64,000 nt of DNA from assembly GCA_029891385.1 (NCBI GenBank), contig CM057224.1:8060001-8124000 (forward strand), in the 5' to 3' direction. A model generated the notes under the pieces. It saw only the letters and a program-made list of their open reading frames with translations, did no database searches and was not told where the DNA came from. Numbering within the stretch: position 1 is the stretch's first letter; each line of letters begins with the position of its first letter. The translations under genes and the position numbers were made by a program. Positions 1 to 11,426 of this stretch are shown piece by piece. Source of the stretch: Erythroxylum novogranatense. Lineage: Eukaryota; Streptophyta; Magnoliopsida; Malpighiales; Erythroxylaceae.

Positions 1-1039
1 ATACTCAAGGCTATATATTATTTCCATATGGAACAAACTTTTACTTATATTTTAACAACACGAGGGAGGCATATGAAAGTTTTAAGGATTTAGTGTATGT
101 TCAAATAAAGAAACCATGCATATAGATAGAGATCGTGAAGAAATCTTAGATAATTAATGTGGCAGATAAAATTATAGAAAATAGATCAATTTTAAATGAT
201 AAAGATTATATGGGAGAATGTGACCATCAAGCCAGAGTGTTTATATGTAGTTCATTTAGAGTGTTACTTCTAAACATATTTTGGGATAACACATTAAGAG
301 AGAATATTCTTTTATTTATTTTAGATAAAGCAATAAAGACTGAATTTTTTGTATCTCTTTGTATGCTTTATTATTGCTTTTAAATATTTATTGTTTTTGT
401 AATATTCTGATAAAAGAGTAGGAGTTAAATATTATAAAAGTCATGAGACATTTGAGAACAAGTTCCATTAGTTAATGATCACGTAAGAAAGGCTAACTCT
501 TACTTAAAAGGACTTAAGTTAGATTGTTGTATAAAAGTATGGGTGAAACTTCTAGATAAGTTTGGTTTGTGGGAAAATTTTGGTAACATCTGATATTATA
601 AAATGAAAGAAATAATTTGCAGCCATTAAATGTCCCCAACACACTAAATAAATCTTAAAATTTATAAATAAGTAGATTATTTAATACATTAATAATTTAA
701 AATAAATAATAAATTTAATTCAAATGACTCTTTAAATACTTAAATTCTTCAATTTTAATAATTTCTACACTAATGTTTATTTAAAATAAATATAAGTAAT
801 ATTATAAAAAATTTAAGTTTTTCAATTTAGTTATATATAAAAATCGATACTTATTAGTACCAAAATCTAAAACGATACTTTTCGACACCAACTTTTGACC
901 GGCATGACTAAAATACTAGAACGAAATTCAAACAAGTGGTTATGATATGGCCTACCAATTACCAAATCAACACAGTAGCAGTGAGATGCTCAAAGTTGAC
1001 AGTTGTCTTTGAGTGCACCTGTAGAAGTTTGATATTGGT

Positions 1040-1515
1040 CCCTACTAATAATAATAATAATCATATTAATAATATTATTTTTAATAAGGATCATAATATA
1101 AAATTTATTATAATAATATAAATAATATAAATAATAATAAAGATCATAGTAATAATAATTACAATTATTATTACAAAAATAATAATCAACATAATTGAAA
1201 TATCGAAAAGGAATTTAATAATAATAATAATAATGATAATAATAATAATAATGATAATGATAATATTCAATATATAATATTAATAATAATAATAATAACT
1301 CATATATAATTTCAAAATTATAACACACTGGCTTTGAATAACGTATAAAATTATGGCTTTCGTAAATTCAAAACTGGCTTTGAATATGGCTCCAAAAAGG
1401 TATATATGGGTGGGTCCCAAAGGCGTCTGTGCATTTAAGAAGAATCTGTCCAATTTTTGTTCAGAAAACGACATCATTTCTTTCTTAGACAGAGTAAGAT
1501 AGGATAAACTTAAAC
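1040..1515. mobile_element. AAT-rich insertion, diverged relative of the foldback element at 35-61 kb
   Basis: The insertion interrupts duplication copy 1 exactly where copy 2 (about 7680) reads straight through from 'gatattggtcc' to 'cctcaaca'. The left half is AAT/ATA-rich and contains the 'gaaatatcgaaaaggaattt' core found in the arms of the large element. The right end (about 1445-1505) resembles that element's terminal repeat: GTCCAATTTTT, then AGAAAACGAC, then AGACAGAGTAAGA. The flanks TCCCTACT and TCCGAACT may be a worn target duplication. A short direct repeat 'ctggctttgaata' lies at about 1328 and 1373. No coding capacity is seen. Confidence 0.6.
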
Positions 1516-1600
1516 AGAGGATCCGAACTCCTCAACATTGGCCTCTTGGCCGAATGAATTGGCTTCAGGGTTGTACTATGCTATATACACTATTGTTGCC

Positions 1601-2467
1601 TAAGAGTTTGTTTGGTTGGATATTAATTAATAGAATGGAACGAAAAAAAATAATTTATAACAGAATGAAATGTAATATAATGAAAAATTGTTTAGGAATG
1701 ATGGAATGGTTCATAATGTAATGTAATGAAATATTATTTGAAAGATTGATATAATTGAATATAATGTATAATAAATGATTATTATACCCTTATATAACAT
1801 TCCCACACATCTTAGAATCAAAAATACAAAAACACTCGAATGCTATGGTTTTAAAGCAGCAAAAATCTATGACTTACGAAAAATATTTCACGGATGTGAC
1901 TTGAACAATAATTTTATATTTTATATTTTTATTATTAATTATATAAAATATTAGTATTAATAATTTAAAATATTTTATATTAAATATTATTATATTCTAT
2001 TTGATTTATATTTCAAAATAATTTATTTTATTTTTATTTTTATAGAAATATAATTGTGACTTACTAAAATATGTCATGGCATTATGACAAACAATTAAGA
2101 ATAAGTTTTTATATATTTTCTATTTTATTAATAAAATTTTATTATTTTATTATTAATTATTTAAAATTTATTGTTAATTATATAAAATATTATTGTGTTG
2201 TGTTGGTTGTTATTAGGGTAGGGTAAGAAATAATTGGTATTATGAAAATTATTGAGGGTATATTAAGTAGTATATATTTATTAGTTTATGTTCCATCCTA
2301 AACTTTCAAATTGAAAGTTTCTATTTTTATTATTTAGGATAGAATAGAACAAAATATGAAATCATCTACTTTCATCCTATTTCATTATAAAAACCTCCTT
2401 CTAAATAATAGAACTGTCCTACGTTCTATCTTATTCTATTAAAAAATCCTCAACCAAACATACCTTA
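1601..2467. mobile_element. MITE-like non-autonomous element (copy 1)
   Basis: The ends are inverted: TAAGAGTTTGTTTGGTTG at 1601 and CAACCAAACATACCTTA near 2451. The interior is non-coding and rich in 'aatggaa/ttcatt' subterminal repeats facing each other (about 1630 and 2330-2440). The duplication partner carries the same element at 7741-8741, so it predates the duplication. A hAT or PIF type is possible. The target duplication is unclear. Confidence 0.55.
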
Positions 2468-2539
2468 AGTCATTCTCTCCTAAAAATACATCCTTATATG
2501 TCATTTTTTTTATTAATGGGAGAATATAGGAAAAACTAT

Positions 2540-2985
2540 AACACGAGTCTGAGGAAGCAGAGCCCCGGCATATCCTCTAAGAGGATACAGTGGCACCCGA
2601 TAGGTGTAAAATCGAAAACAATAAGGCCCACAGGCGAAGGGACTGCATGGGTAGCTAGTCAGTCCGCACATCTATTACTCTCTCGGTAAACATGATGATG
2701 AACAACATACCAATTCCGTGTAAGTAATTCGTGGATACCTGTGACAATAGGGTGGGAAGCCTAAGAACGAGTCACCGCTGTAGAAATGAGATGGTACACT
2801 GCCAGAGAATCCAGCTCTAATTTTATCCGGTGAAAGCCCCGGTCCCAAGCGAGCGACAGCCCAGTATAAACGCCCCAAAGTTCAGCAGTCAACAGCTCAC
2901 ACCAACCGAGATTCTAAGCAAAACCCCCCAGCCAGTTGCCATCCCAGTCGCGTAAAAGGCCCCCTGCCGTAGCTAAGCGTTGGGA
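2540..2985 (-). pseudogene. LINE ORF2 fragment: C-terminal part of RNase H
   Basis: The minus strand continues the RNase H domain on the far side of the solo LTR. It reads WDGNWLGGFA, a stop, NLG, then TAELWGVYTGLSLAWDRG, KLELDSLAVYHLI, and finally NRCADxLATHAV, the conserved AD.LA end of plant LINE RNase H domains. Several stops interrupt it. Together with 4093-4150 it shows one domain cut in two by 2991-4087. Confidence 0.75.
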
Positions 2986-2990
2986 GCGAT

Positions 2991-4087
2991 TGTTGGACCA
3001 ATGGTGGTTAACAAATTAAATCCCTTTATGTTTTCATAATAATAAAATATATAGAATTAGTTAAGAAATTATTTCAGGTATTTTGGGATTATTATTCTGC
3101 AAATCAAGATGGGCAAGTGATTAATCATTGAGGAATTAAGATGGAAGCTTCCTTATAAGTGCAAGAGATATTAATAATGAAGATTATAGAAGATTTGATT
3201 GGATATTACCGTTGAAGCCTACATAAGTCGACTAGCACATCATAAGTCGACTTATATATCAAGATCCGAACAACATAAGTCGACTAGAGCATCATAAGTC
3301 GACTAATATATGAAGATCTGTCAACACAAGTCGACTAATAGTCCATAAGTCGACTTATCGAAGGACGCAAGTCGACTTACACATCATAAGTCGACTTATA
3401 GAAGAGCGGAGATAAAATTTTACGAAAAACATTGGGACAAGTCGACTTACACTCCACGACAAGTTGACTTATGAGTACAACGAACTGATTCTGACAAAGT
3501 CAATTAGCCACAAATGGAAAGGAGAATATCAAGGAACGGTCATATCAATTATGCAACGGCTAAAATATGTTCCAACAGCTATTTTCTTCTAAATATAAGA
3601 GTGGATGATCAAAGGAGAATGTGCTGAAGTTCCACAAGTGAAAATACTCTTCTATTGCTCCAAAATTGCTCATTATTGTTCTTATCTTGTTACACAATTG
3701 TATTGAGCACTTGTTCTCTCTTCTATATCTCATTTCTCTTACATTTGAGTGACGAGTAAAAAAGTCACTTGTGAGGTAGGATTTGTGCCGGAAAACAAAT
3801 CGGTTGTAAAGGTAGCTTGAGTCGGAAATCAAGTGGTATTGTAAAAAGTTCACACTGAACTACAAAGTGTGCAATAAAGTGGTTTGCAAAATCCTAAGTG
3901 GGAGCTTAGGTAGAGGACGTATGTCTTAGCACCGAACCTCTATAAAAACAGTGTTTGCTCTTTTTCCCTACTCTTTACATTTAGATTTGATTAAATTTTT
4001 TTTTGTGTGAATTAACTTCTGATTTTATTGTAGAAAATTAAAAAAAGCTTAAAGATCTATTCAACACCCCCTTCTAGATCGCTTACA
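2991..4087 (+). mobile_element. Solo LTR of a Copia-like retrotransposon, with 5-bp target duplication
   Basis: The element begins TGTTGGACC and ends CTTACA. It is flanked on both sides by GCGAT (2986-2990 and 4088-4092), a perfect 5-bp target site duplication. The 3' end carries 'attcaacacccccttctag', a sequence common just before the 3' terminus of plant Copia LTRs. No internal coding sequence remains, so the internal region was lost by LTR-LTR recombination. The array of AAGTCGACT repeats is at 3225-3480. Confidence 0.88.
3225..3480. repeat. Dispersed AAGTCGACT(T/A) repeats inside the solo LTR
   Basis: About nine copies of a CATAAGTCGACT-like unit occur at irregular 15-40 base spacing. 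Each contains the palindrome GTCGAC, and two late units have mutated it. They lie in the U3 part of the LTR. They may act as enhancer-type protein-binding repeats, but that is inference. Irregular spacing and short units rule out a satellite. Confidence 0.75.
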
Positions 4088-4092
4088 GCGAT

Positions 4093-5890
4093 TACAAGCT
4101 CCGTCTGTGTTGAGCTTCACCCAACCCGGGGGCGGTGTGCGCCACCCAATAAGTTGCCGGTCTCGAGGAGGGGGGCCTGTGCCTACCCGGCTCTGTCTCT
4201 CGGTAGACCGTCGGAGCTGATCTGCAAAAGAGAAAATGAGAGGGTTAGGAGACAATGGCCAAGTGAAATGTATCTCAAAGAGAGATTTGTTCCTCCATGA
4301 CTGGAGGAACCAGCATGTAGTGCCAAAAATGACGGCCCAATCGTGTCCCTGGATGCGTCGATGAGTGTGGAGGTTGGTCAGGAGCCACTGACTAAGCAGT
4401 AAAGTGTAGAAGTCCGTAGTGGAGAGAGCTATGGGCGGGGAATCCCACACTTGGCGAGCGCGAATGCAATCCTGAACAGCATGAACAGGAGTTTAGTCAG
4501 CAAGCAGTGAGGGCACGACCTGTTGGCAGTCAAGTGATGGCAAACCCTGTAGTGATTGGTGAGAAGACGCTCTTGAGCTAATAACCAAAGGAAGGCTCAA
4601 ATGCGTTAAGGGCCGGGCCATTTCCAGATAGCAGGCCAAAGTGCATTGGACGAATACTCAGCATGGCCCATGAGCATAGAATAGGTCGACGCGATGGTGA
4701 ATAAACCAGTGTCTGAACACCCCCAGATCACCTTATCTTGCCCAAGATAGGGTTTAGAGGGAAAGGTGCCCTCAATAAGGTGACATATCGACGTGGGAAG
4801 GCAAGAGCGTAAAACGTCCCAATTCCAATTGCCAGTGGTCTCCACAAATTGGTGAGTGTTGTGGTTAAGGTATCGCTCGGGGAGAGGTTGGGTGGTGTGA
4901 GAGAGAAGTGGCCCGAGTCCTCCTAACTAGGAGTCGAGCCAGAAACGAGTCCGAGTGACATCGCCGAGTCCCCACTGTAAGTCGCAGGTCACGATGTGCC
5001 AGGTAGCCTTGATGTTGTGCCAGACCATGGAGTCTCCTTTAGTCTCAAGGGAGGTGGGGATATTGGTGGCGTCGAAGTGATATTTAGCAGAAAGGACTTG
5101 GACCCAAAGCGCTGCGGGCTTATCTATCAAAGACCAGCCGAGTTTAGTCAAGAATGCTTCATTCATCTCACGAATTTTTTGAATACCCAAGCCCCCTAGG
5201 TCCTTAGATTTGCAAACCTCTCCCTAGGGCACCAGATGTATTTTAGCCTTATCGAGAGATGAGCCCCACAGAAAAGATCACATAATAGATTCCAGGTAAT
5301 CACAAAGGCTACGGGGTAGACGCACAATCTGCATAGTATAGATCGGGATGACTGCTAAAACAGATTGAGTCAAAGTAAGGCGACCTGCAAAAGAAAGCAG
5401 ATGGGTGGATCAGCAGGAGACGCGTTGGTGGACCCGATCGAGGATATACTGATACGTCCGCTGACTTACCTGGTAATGGAGTAGAGGAACCCCAAGATAG
5501 TAGCCAAGGTCATGCGTCTGACGGAAACCTAGATCAAAACTAAGAGAGTGCTGCAGTGAAGAAGGGACATTTTTGGAAAAATAACACCGCGATTTAGAGG
5601 AACCGACCCGTTGTCTCGAAGCTGTGTAGAAGGAATGCAAAATGTCCCGAATGATGAACACTTGATCTGGGGAAGCTTCAGCGAAGAGGATGAGGTCGTC
5701 AGCAAAGAATAAATAGGAGAGGGCTGGACCATTCTTGCTCAACGTGATCGGTTTCCAGTGTCCTTGTGCCACAGCTTAAGTAATAGCATGGCCAAGGCGC
5801 TCCATACACAAGACGAAGAGGTAGGGAGAAAGAGGATCCTCCTATTGAAGGCCTCGGGAGGGAGAATTCAATATTCCATGCACGAACAAA
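4093..5890 (-). pseudogene. LINE ORF2 fragment: reverse transcriptase, linker and start of RNase H
   Basis: Read on the minus strand, the block begins with a decayed RGLRQGDPLSPYLF-type motif (EDPLSPYLFVLCMERL after a stop), then about 40 residues on the catalytic FADDLILFAEAS motif. The linker includes the 'FLTKLGWSLIDKP' region near 5150 (typical 'NxALLAKWxWR' position) and zinc-binding-like stretches. The RNase H domain starts at about 4130 with VKLNTDGAC, containing the first catalytic Asp. Stops and frame changes occur throughout; for example, a stop falls between the two RT motifs near 5775. LINE proteins of this type nick and reverse-transcribe at the target site. This copy cannot encode one. 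Confidence 0.8.
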
Positions 5891-5895
5891 ATACG

Positions 5896-6076
5896 TGTTG
5901 GTACATTATCATTATATTCGAGAAAAAGTTCTCAAAAGTGATATAAAAATGAAGTACATCAAAACAGAAGACCAAGTTGTAGATATATTCATAAAGGATC
6001 TCAGCAGAACAAAACGTGAAGAATTTTGTGAGCAGCCTGGGATAATCTCAAAAAACACTTTGAAGAGAAATTAGTT
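5896..6076 (+). pseudogene. Copia pol remnant: end of RNase H
   Basis: The plus strand reads VHYHYIREKVLKSDIKMKYI and then KTEDQVVDIFIKDLSRTKRE, the typical end of a plant Copia polyprotein (HYIREKV...TEDQVADIFTKGLS). It ends in a stop near 6075. The domain is truncated on its 5' side where the LINE begins. Just downstream are a purine tract (GAGGGTGAG) and TGTTAGAAATC, the usual polypurine tract and 3' LTR start. Confidence 0.85.
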
Positions 6077-6088
6077 GACGAGGGTGAG

Positions 6089-6889
6089 TGTTAGAAATCA
6101 CCCACTAACGTACACGGCATTGAACTTTCGAAGAGTCCAAAGTTCCACAACAGGGGTAGAGACGTCTGCTGGGCTGAAACTACCTTGGAATTTAGGATTC
6201 GGACAATCGGTCGCTGCTGTGCAACATTTGTCAATCCTCTTCATCATCATTTACTCCATTTCATGTACTAAGTGAGACATGATAATGGAAATGTGGTGCA
6301 GATGCTACCATCAAATTTGACAGTGAACTATTTTAGTCTAAATACTCTTACGTGGGGAAATAAAATTATATTATTATCAACTGTCTCTCGCGTGGCTTGA
6401 TGTTTATGCTATAGGACATTCCAGTAAAAGTCGTTTACAGGGGTTTGATGCGTCGTGCAATATCGTTCCTGCGGCTTATGTCAAGTATCTAATGAATTAC
6501 ATGCGTCTCGTGTTAGACTCCTATGTTTAAATGGTGAAATTATGTGAGTGTTGACGATTCTTGATCTATACTTGACACTCAGGATTGATACAACAAGACA
6601 AAAATTTGCCAATAGATAAGACAAATAGCCATCTTCAACAAAAGCTTCAGAGTAGGCGAGCGTGGCATGCATTGGTGCGTATTTTCAAAAATGTATGACA
6701 AAATGCAGTATTCGTTTGTGAAGTTAAAAGATGACATTTCACAACTAGCTTGTACATGAATATTAGGTTAAAAATTAATTGGATTACACGCATATGTTAA
6801 TTTTTGTAAGATTGAGTTCAAATAAATTGAGCGTATATAAATCCAAACAAGGTTTTATCCTAAAATTAATTTATAATAAGAGAAGTAAC
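6089..6889 (+). other. Probable Copia 3' LTR remainder and unassigned sequence
   Basis: The sequence starts TGTTAGAAATCACCC directly after the purine tract, as expected for a 3' LTR. No matching 5' LTR is in the window, and I cannot fix where the LTR ends. Beyond about 6450 nothing is recognised until duplication copy 2 begins. The ORFs here are short and unsupported. Confidence 0.4.
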
Positions 6890-8765
6890 TTATTAGATCT
6901 ATATGCATATTCAATATTATTTTATTTTTTTATATGGAACAAACTCTTGAAGACATACAGACCTTTAAGAACTTAGTGTATGTTCAAATAAACAAACCAT
7001 ATATATCGATAGAGATTACGAAAAATTGTATGGAAGAATATGACCAAGCCAGAGCGCCTAGATGTAGTTCATTTTAAATCTTGCTTCTCAACACATTATG
7101 GGGACAACATGTTGAGAGAGCACATTTTTTTTATTTATTTGAATAAAGTAATAAAAGTTGACTTTTTTGTATCTCTTTATGTGTTTTATTATTACTTTCA
7201 AATATTTATTATTTTCGTAACATTGTAATGAAGAAGTGAGAGTTAAATATTGTAAGTGTCGTGAGACGTTTGAGAATAAGTTTCATAATTCAACGATCAC
7301 GTTAGAAAGGCTGACTCTTACTTAAAAGGACTTAAGTTGGATTGTTGTGTAAAAGTATGGATACAACTTCGAAATAAGTTTTAAATTTTAATAGTTTCTA
7401 CACTAATATTTATTTTAAAATAAATATAAGTAATATTATTTTAGATAAGAAAATTTTAAGTTTTTTAATTTAATTATATATAAAAAAATTGATACTTATT
7501 AGTACCGAAATCTAAAGCGGTACTTTCCGACACCAGCTTTTGACCGGTATGACTAATAATTGAACAAGATTCAAACACGTGGTTATGATATGGCTTACCG
7601 AATCAACTCAGTAGCAGTGAGATGTTCAAAAAGTTGACAGCTGTCCTTGAGTGCACCTGTAGAAGTTTGATATTGGTCCCCTCAACAGTGGTCTCTTGGC
7701 CGAAAGAATTGGCTTAAGAGTTGTAACACTATTGTTGTTTAACGGTTTATCTAGTTGGACGTTAATTAATAAAATGAAATGAAATGTAATGAAATAAAAT
7801 AAAATAATTTATAATAAAATAAAATGTAATATAATGAAAAGTTATTTGAGAAAGATAGAATGATTCATAATGTAATAAAATAAAATATTATTTAAAAGAT
7901 AAATAAAATAAAATGAGATGAAATTTATAATAAATTACTATTATACCTTTATCTAATATTCTCATACAACTCATAATTGAAAAATCAAAATACTCTAATG
8001 ACATCATTTTAAAACAATAAAACCTGTGACTTATGAAAATATGTCACGAACAAATCACAACCATGACAAATCGTGAAAAACAATTAAAGTTATAATTGTG
8101 ACTTGAACAATATTTTTATATTTTCTATTATTATTAATTATATAAAATATTATTATTAATTATTTAATAAATTTTATTAGATTCAATATTTTCTATTCTA
8201 TTTGATATATGTTTAAAAATAATTTATTTTATTTTATTTATATAGAAATATAATTGTAACTTACTAAAAATATGTCACGATGTTATGACAAACTATTAAG
8301 AATAAGTTTTTATATATTTTGTTATTTTTATTAATAAAATTTTATTACTTTATTATTAATTATATACAATTTATTGTTAATTATATAAAAATATTATTGT
8401 GTTGTGTTGTGTTGTGTTAGGTGTTATTAGGGTAAGGTAAGAAATAATTAGTATTATGAAAAATTATTGAGAGTATATTAAGCAGTATATATTTATTAGT
8501 TTACGTTCCATCATAAACTCTCTAAATCGAAGGTTTCTAATTTTCACAGTTTAGGATGGAATGGAACGAAATATGAAACAACAGTCACATCGTTTAGAAT
8601 GAGGTTTTATAATGAAATGAAACGAAACATGAAACCCTTCACTTTCATTCCATTCTATTATAAAACCTCCTTCTAAACGATATAACTTTGTTACTTTCCA
8701 TTTCATTTCACTATAAGACCCCCGACTAAACATACCCTAAGTCATTCTCTCCTCAAAATGTTTCT
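6890..8765. repeat. Diverged segmental direct repeat, copy 2
   Basis: Partner of 1-2500. It lacks the AAT-rich insertion at 1040-1515 and about 190 bp near 560-750, and ends at the same 'agtcattctctcct' point (2470 and 8741). The two copies bracket the LINE and Copia remnants, so those were either already present between them or inserted afterwards. Confidence 0.75.
7741..8741. mobile_element. MITE-like non-autonomous element (copy 2)
   Basis: This is the counterpart of 1601-2467. The left end (ACGGTTTATCTAGTTGGA) and right end (GACTAAACATACCCTAA) are worn versions of the same inverted termini. It has an extra repeat near 8551-8660 of the 'aatgaaatgaaacgaaacatgaaa' type. Non-coding. Confidence 0.5.
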
Positions 8766-10696
8766 TTATATTTTAATTCTCCCCTTCTTTGAAGTAACAA
8801 GAACATTATGTAGCACGTGTAATCTAATCAGAGCTTTGGCTTCCACTCATGACTCATCTCCTTCCTTTACCTGCAAATTTCAGCTCATAAAATAACTAAT
8901 TTTAGTTTGTCTGTTGTGGGAGCACTAAAATTTGGAGATAACTCTTATGATTTTAGTCATTTTAAAAAGGAAATTTGATATTTTTAATCCACAATTTTAG
9001 GTAATTTTTAAAAATAATCCAAATTTTATTTTCACATTTTAGTACCTAAAAATTCATTTTTGTGAAATATAACTTTTTCAAGTAAAAGATTATAAGAAGA
9101 ATAAAAAGAACACTTTACATGGATGAACAATATTAAAGCATATTATTAATAAAGAATATACACAATTTATTGTATCTTAAAGTTTCAAATTGAAATTAAG
9201 AAATTGAGCACATATTTTCAACAATTCTTCATGATTTTAAACATTATAACTAATAATTCTAATATTAATTGCAACTATTAAAAGATTTTATTTTTTGCAG
9301 ATAAGAGATGAATATACATTCACTTAACACCAATTTGACTTGTGCTCCTTTAGAAAATCAGTCAAATCCTAACTGATATTGCATTTAATGTGCTTGATGT
9401 TTATTGCTTTTCTCTATCTTTTATTATTATTGATTCGATTCATTATATATGCACTTGTTTTTACCTTCCTTCTCCTTCTTTTACTACCATTCGTTCAGAC
9501 TAAATTCTCCTTCTGTACCAGCATGGTTGCAAACTTTTCTTTCTACTTGTTTGCTCTCTGTGGAGTCTCCAAGCCTTTCCATTATTTTTTTTCTTTGATC
9601 AGTTTTATAGGCTTTGGAGTGTGTTTTAAGTATTTTCTTAGGTAATAATCATGTGTTTGTGATTTTAGGTATTTTTTAAAATAATAATCATATTTTTAGA
9701 ACTTAAAATTATGTTCCTGTTACTCTTTTCTGTGTTTTGTTTGAATGTTGTTGATTAGGTAATAATCATGTGTTTGTGTTTTAAAGCATTTTCTTAGGTA
9801 ATAATCATGTGGTTATGAATTAAATTTATGTTTTTTTGTGTTTTGTTTTATTGTTGTTGATTAGGGTAAGGATGTGGTCTTAATTATATGATTTAGAGGA
9901 TGTTTAAGGTGATGCTCAATTTTTGTGTTTTATTTTATTGTTGTTGATTAGGGTAAGGATGTGGTCTTAATTGTATGATTTAGGGGATGTTTAAGGTGAT
10001 GCTCAATTCTGATAAAGGCTTCACCAAAGCTCCTACTGGCCTCCTGCACAATCATACATTATGCATTATTGTGTCAAATCTTGTTCTCTAGCTCCTTCTT
10101 TATCTCTTCTTCAATTTTGTATGCATAATTATGATAGAGTTAGTGTAGGGTGCATGATCGTGCAATTGCCAAAATTTTAGGTCTCAAGATTTTTATATTT
10201 TGTATATTTTAGGGCTTTTTTTTTATAAACAAAAGCAAGTGTAGACATCCTAGAAAGAACCACATGAGGCTCAAGAGTATAAAATGAAAAAAAAACATCT
10301 AAGAGGTGGCTGAAAACTCCAAAAAAGAAATCAAAAAAAATTCTAGAAGAACAAAAGTTGCAAAATTTTCAAACTTAAGGCAAAAAAAAAGACGTGCAAA
10401 CTTCAAAACTCTAATGTTGGATATGGATTGCTAAGCTTTCTTTAGGGGTTACTCTTGAATTATTTATTGAACATTTACATTCTTGATTTGGTTTTTAATA
10501 TAGTTTGTGATATTTATTATTTTATATTCAACTTGAATTGAGAGAGAATAGATTAAATTATTTATGTTGTGCCATATAGTAAGAGATGATATCATAATAG
10601 ACCCATAAACATTAAATTAATAGTCAATTAAAGAGAGATCTTAATTATTTATTAATTACCCATAATATTGCTTCAAATACAATAGGATAGTTAGTA
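8766..10696. other. AT-rich intergenic DNA; right part probably Athila-type LTR sequence
   Basis: No supported gene. The ORF at 9379-9645 is a low-complexity Leu/Phe run from T-rich DNA. Repeated 'aggtaataatcatgtg' units occur at about 9640, 9757 and 9797, and a tandem duplication lies at 9837-10008. From about 10000 to 10696 the sequence could be the left part of the Gypsy element whose gag lies at 15.9 kb, interrupted by mariner copy A. That link is inferred from position only. Confidence 0.5.
9837..10008. repeat. 86-bp tandem duplication
   Basis: Two nearly identical units, each running from 'gtgttttgttttattgttg' through 'gattagggtaaggatgtggt' to 'gtgatgctcaatt'. They differ at only a few positions, so the duplication is recent. 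Confidence 0.85.
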
Positions 10697-11361
10697 CTCC
10701 CTCTGATTCATAATAAGTGTCGTTTTAGAAAAATACACGCTTATTAAGAAAGTTAATGAAATTATAGATATACCCTTATTAATACTCCCATAAAATTACC
10801 TCGTGACTCCGGTAATTAGCATCTTAAATGATTGATAAGATAATGAAATAATTAATGCTTTTAGAGTTTCGAAGTTTCAACTTTTAAAGTTCCAATTTAT
10901 TTAAGCACTGCAACTCTTCATCTTCGTTTCTACAGTTTATATGGGCGTCCCTTCATCACCACCATTATAATTTTAAAGTAGATTTGTCAACAGAGCACAG
11001 TGCCAGCTAGTGCTCTTAGGTAGAAGCACTAGCAGAAACAGTAATCCTCCAAAAACTCGTGTTTGTCTGTAGCAAATGAGACGTGGAACAAACTGCTGCT
11101 ATTGTAGAATATAAATATATATTCATATTATGCTCGAATTAAAAAAAAAACTCTTACAGGAATCTGACCTTTTTTTAAATTGAGGTTGTTTTTTGCCTTG
11201 AGAGGATCTCATCATTGTCGAAAATTTTTAAAATTAATTGATTCAAATTTGGAGCCAAACACAGTAACGTATAAAAATTTTAGAGCCTAAAATTTTAAAG
11301 CCTAAAAATTTACATAATGTTTAAAAATTTTGTAAAGGAACCAAAACCAAACACTCCCGTG

Positions 11362-11365
<4 letters not shown>

Positions 11366-11393
<28 letters not shown>
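11366..11393. repeat. (TA)n microsatellite upstream of transposase exon 1
   Basis: About 14 uninterrupted TA units lie 35 bp before the exon 1 ATG, in the position expected for the element's core promoter. Confidence 0.9.
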
Positions 11394-11398
<5 letters not shown>

Positions 11399-11426
11399 AA
11401 CTTTAAAAACAACAACATATACATTT

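Larger units (their letters stand above)
1..2500. repeat. Diverged segmental direct repeat, copy 1
   Basis: Copy 1 of an AT-rich segment that returns at about 6890-8765. Shared blocks include the stretch after GGAACAAACT, the run 'ttagtgtatgttcaaataaa', the 'gatattggtcc' block at 1033 and the MITE at its end. It differs from copy 2 by an extra block of roughly 190 bp near 560-750 and by the insertion at 1040-1515. The window starts inside the copy, so its left edge is unknown. I see no convincing coding sequence; the short ORF at 159-383 is not conserved as a protein in copy 2. Confidence 0.75.
2504..5895 (-). mobile_element. Degenerate LINE (non-LTR retrotransposon), 5'-truncated and split by a solo LTR
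   Basis: The minus strand encodes, in order, a reverse transcriptase palm region (about 5890-5400), a long linker, and a C-terminal RNase H domain (about 4150-4093, resuming at 2985-2540). This order is typical of plant L1-type ORF2. The 3' end lies near an A8 tract (T8 at about 2503-2510). The 5' end stops near 5895 against a Copia remnant. The coding sequence has many stops and frame changes, and a 1.1-kb solo LTR interrupts the RNase H domain. Confidence 0.8.

Noticed and set aside
3225..3480. Regularly recurring AAGTCGACT units as a possible CRISPR-like array
   Set aside because: Units are short, spacing is irregular, and they lie inside a solo LTR of a plant genome.
9379..9645. 88-codon hydrophobic ORF that could look like a membrane protein
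   Set aside because: It lies in T-rich low-complexity DNA, with no splice, promoter or homology support.
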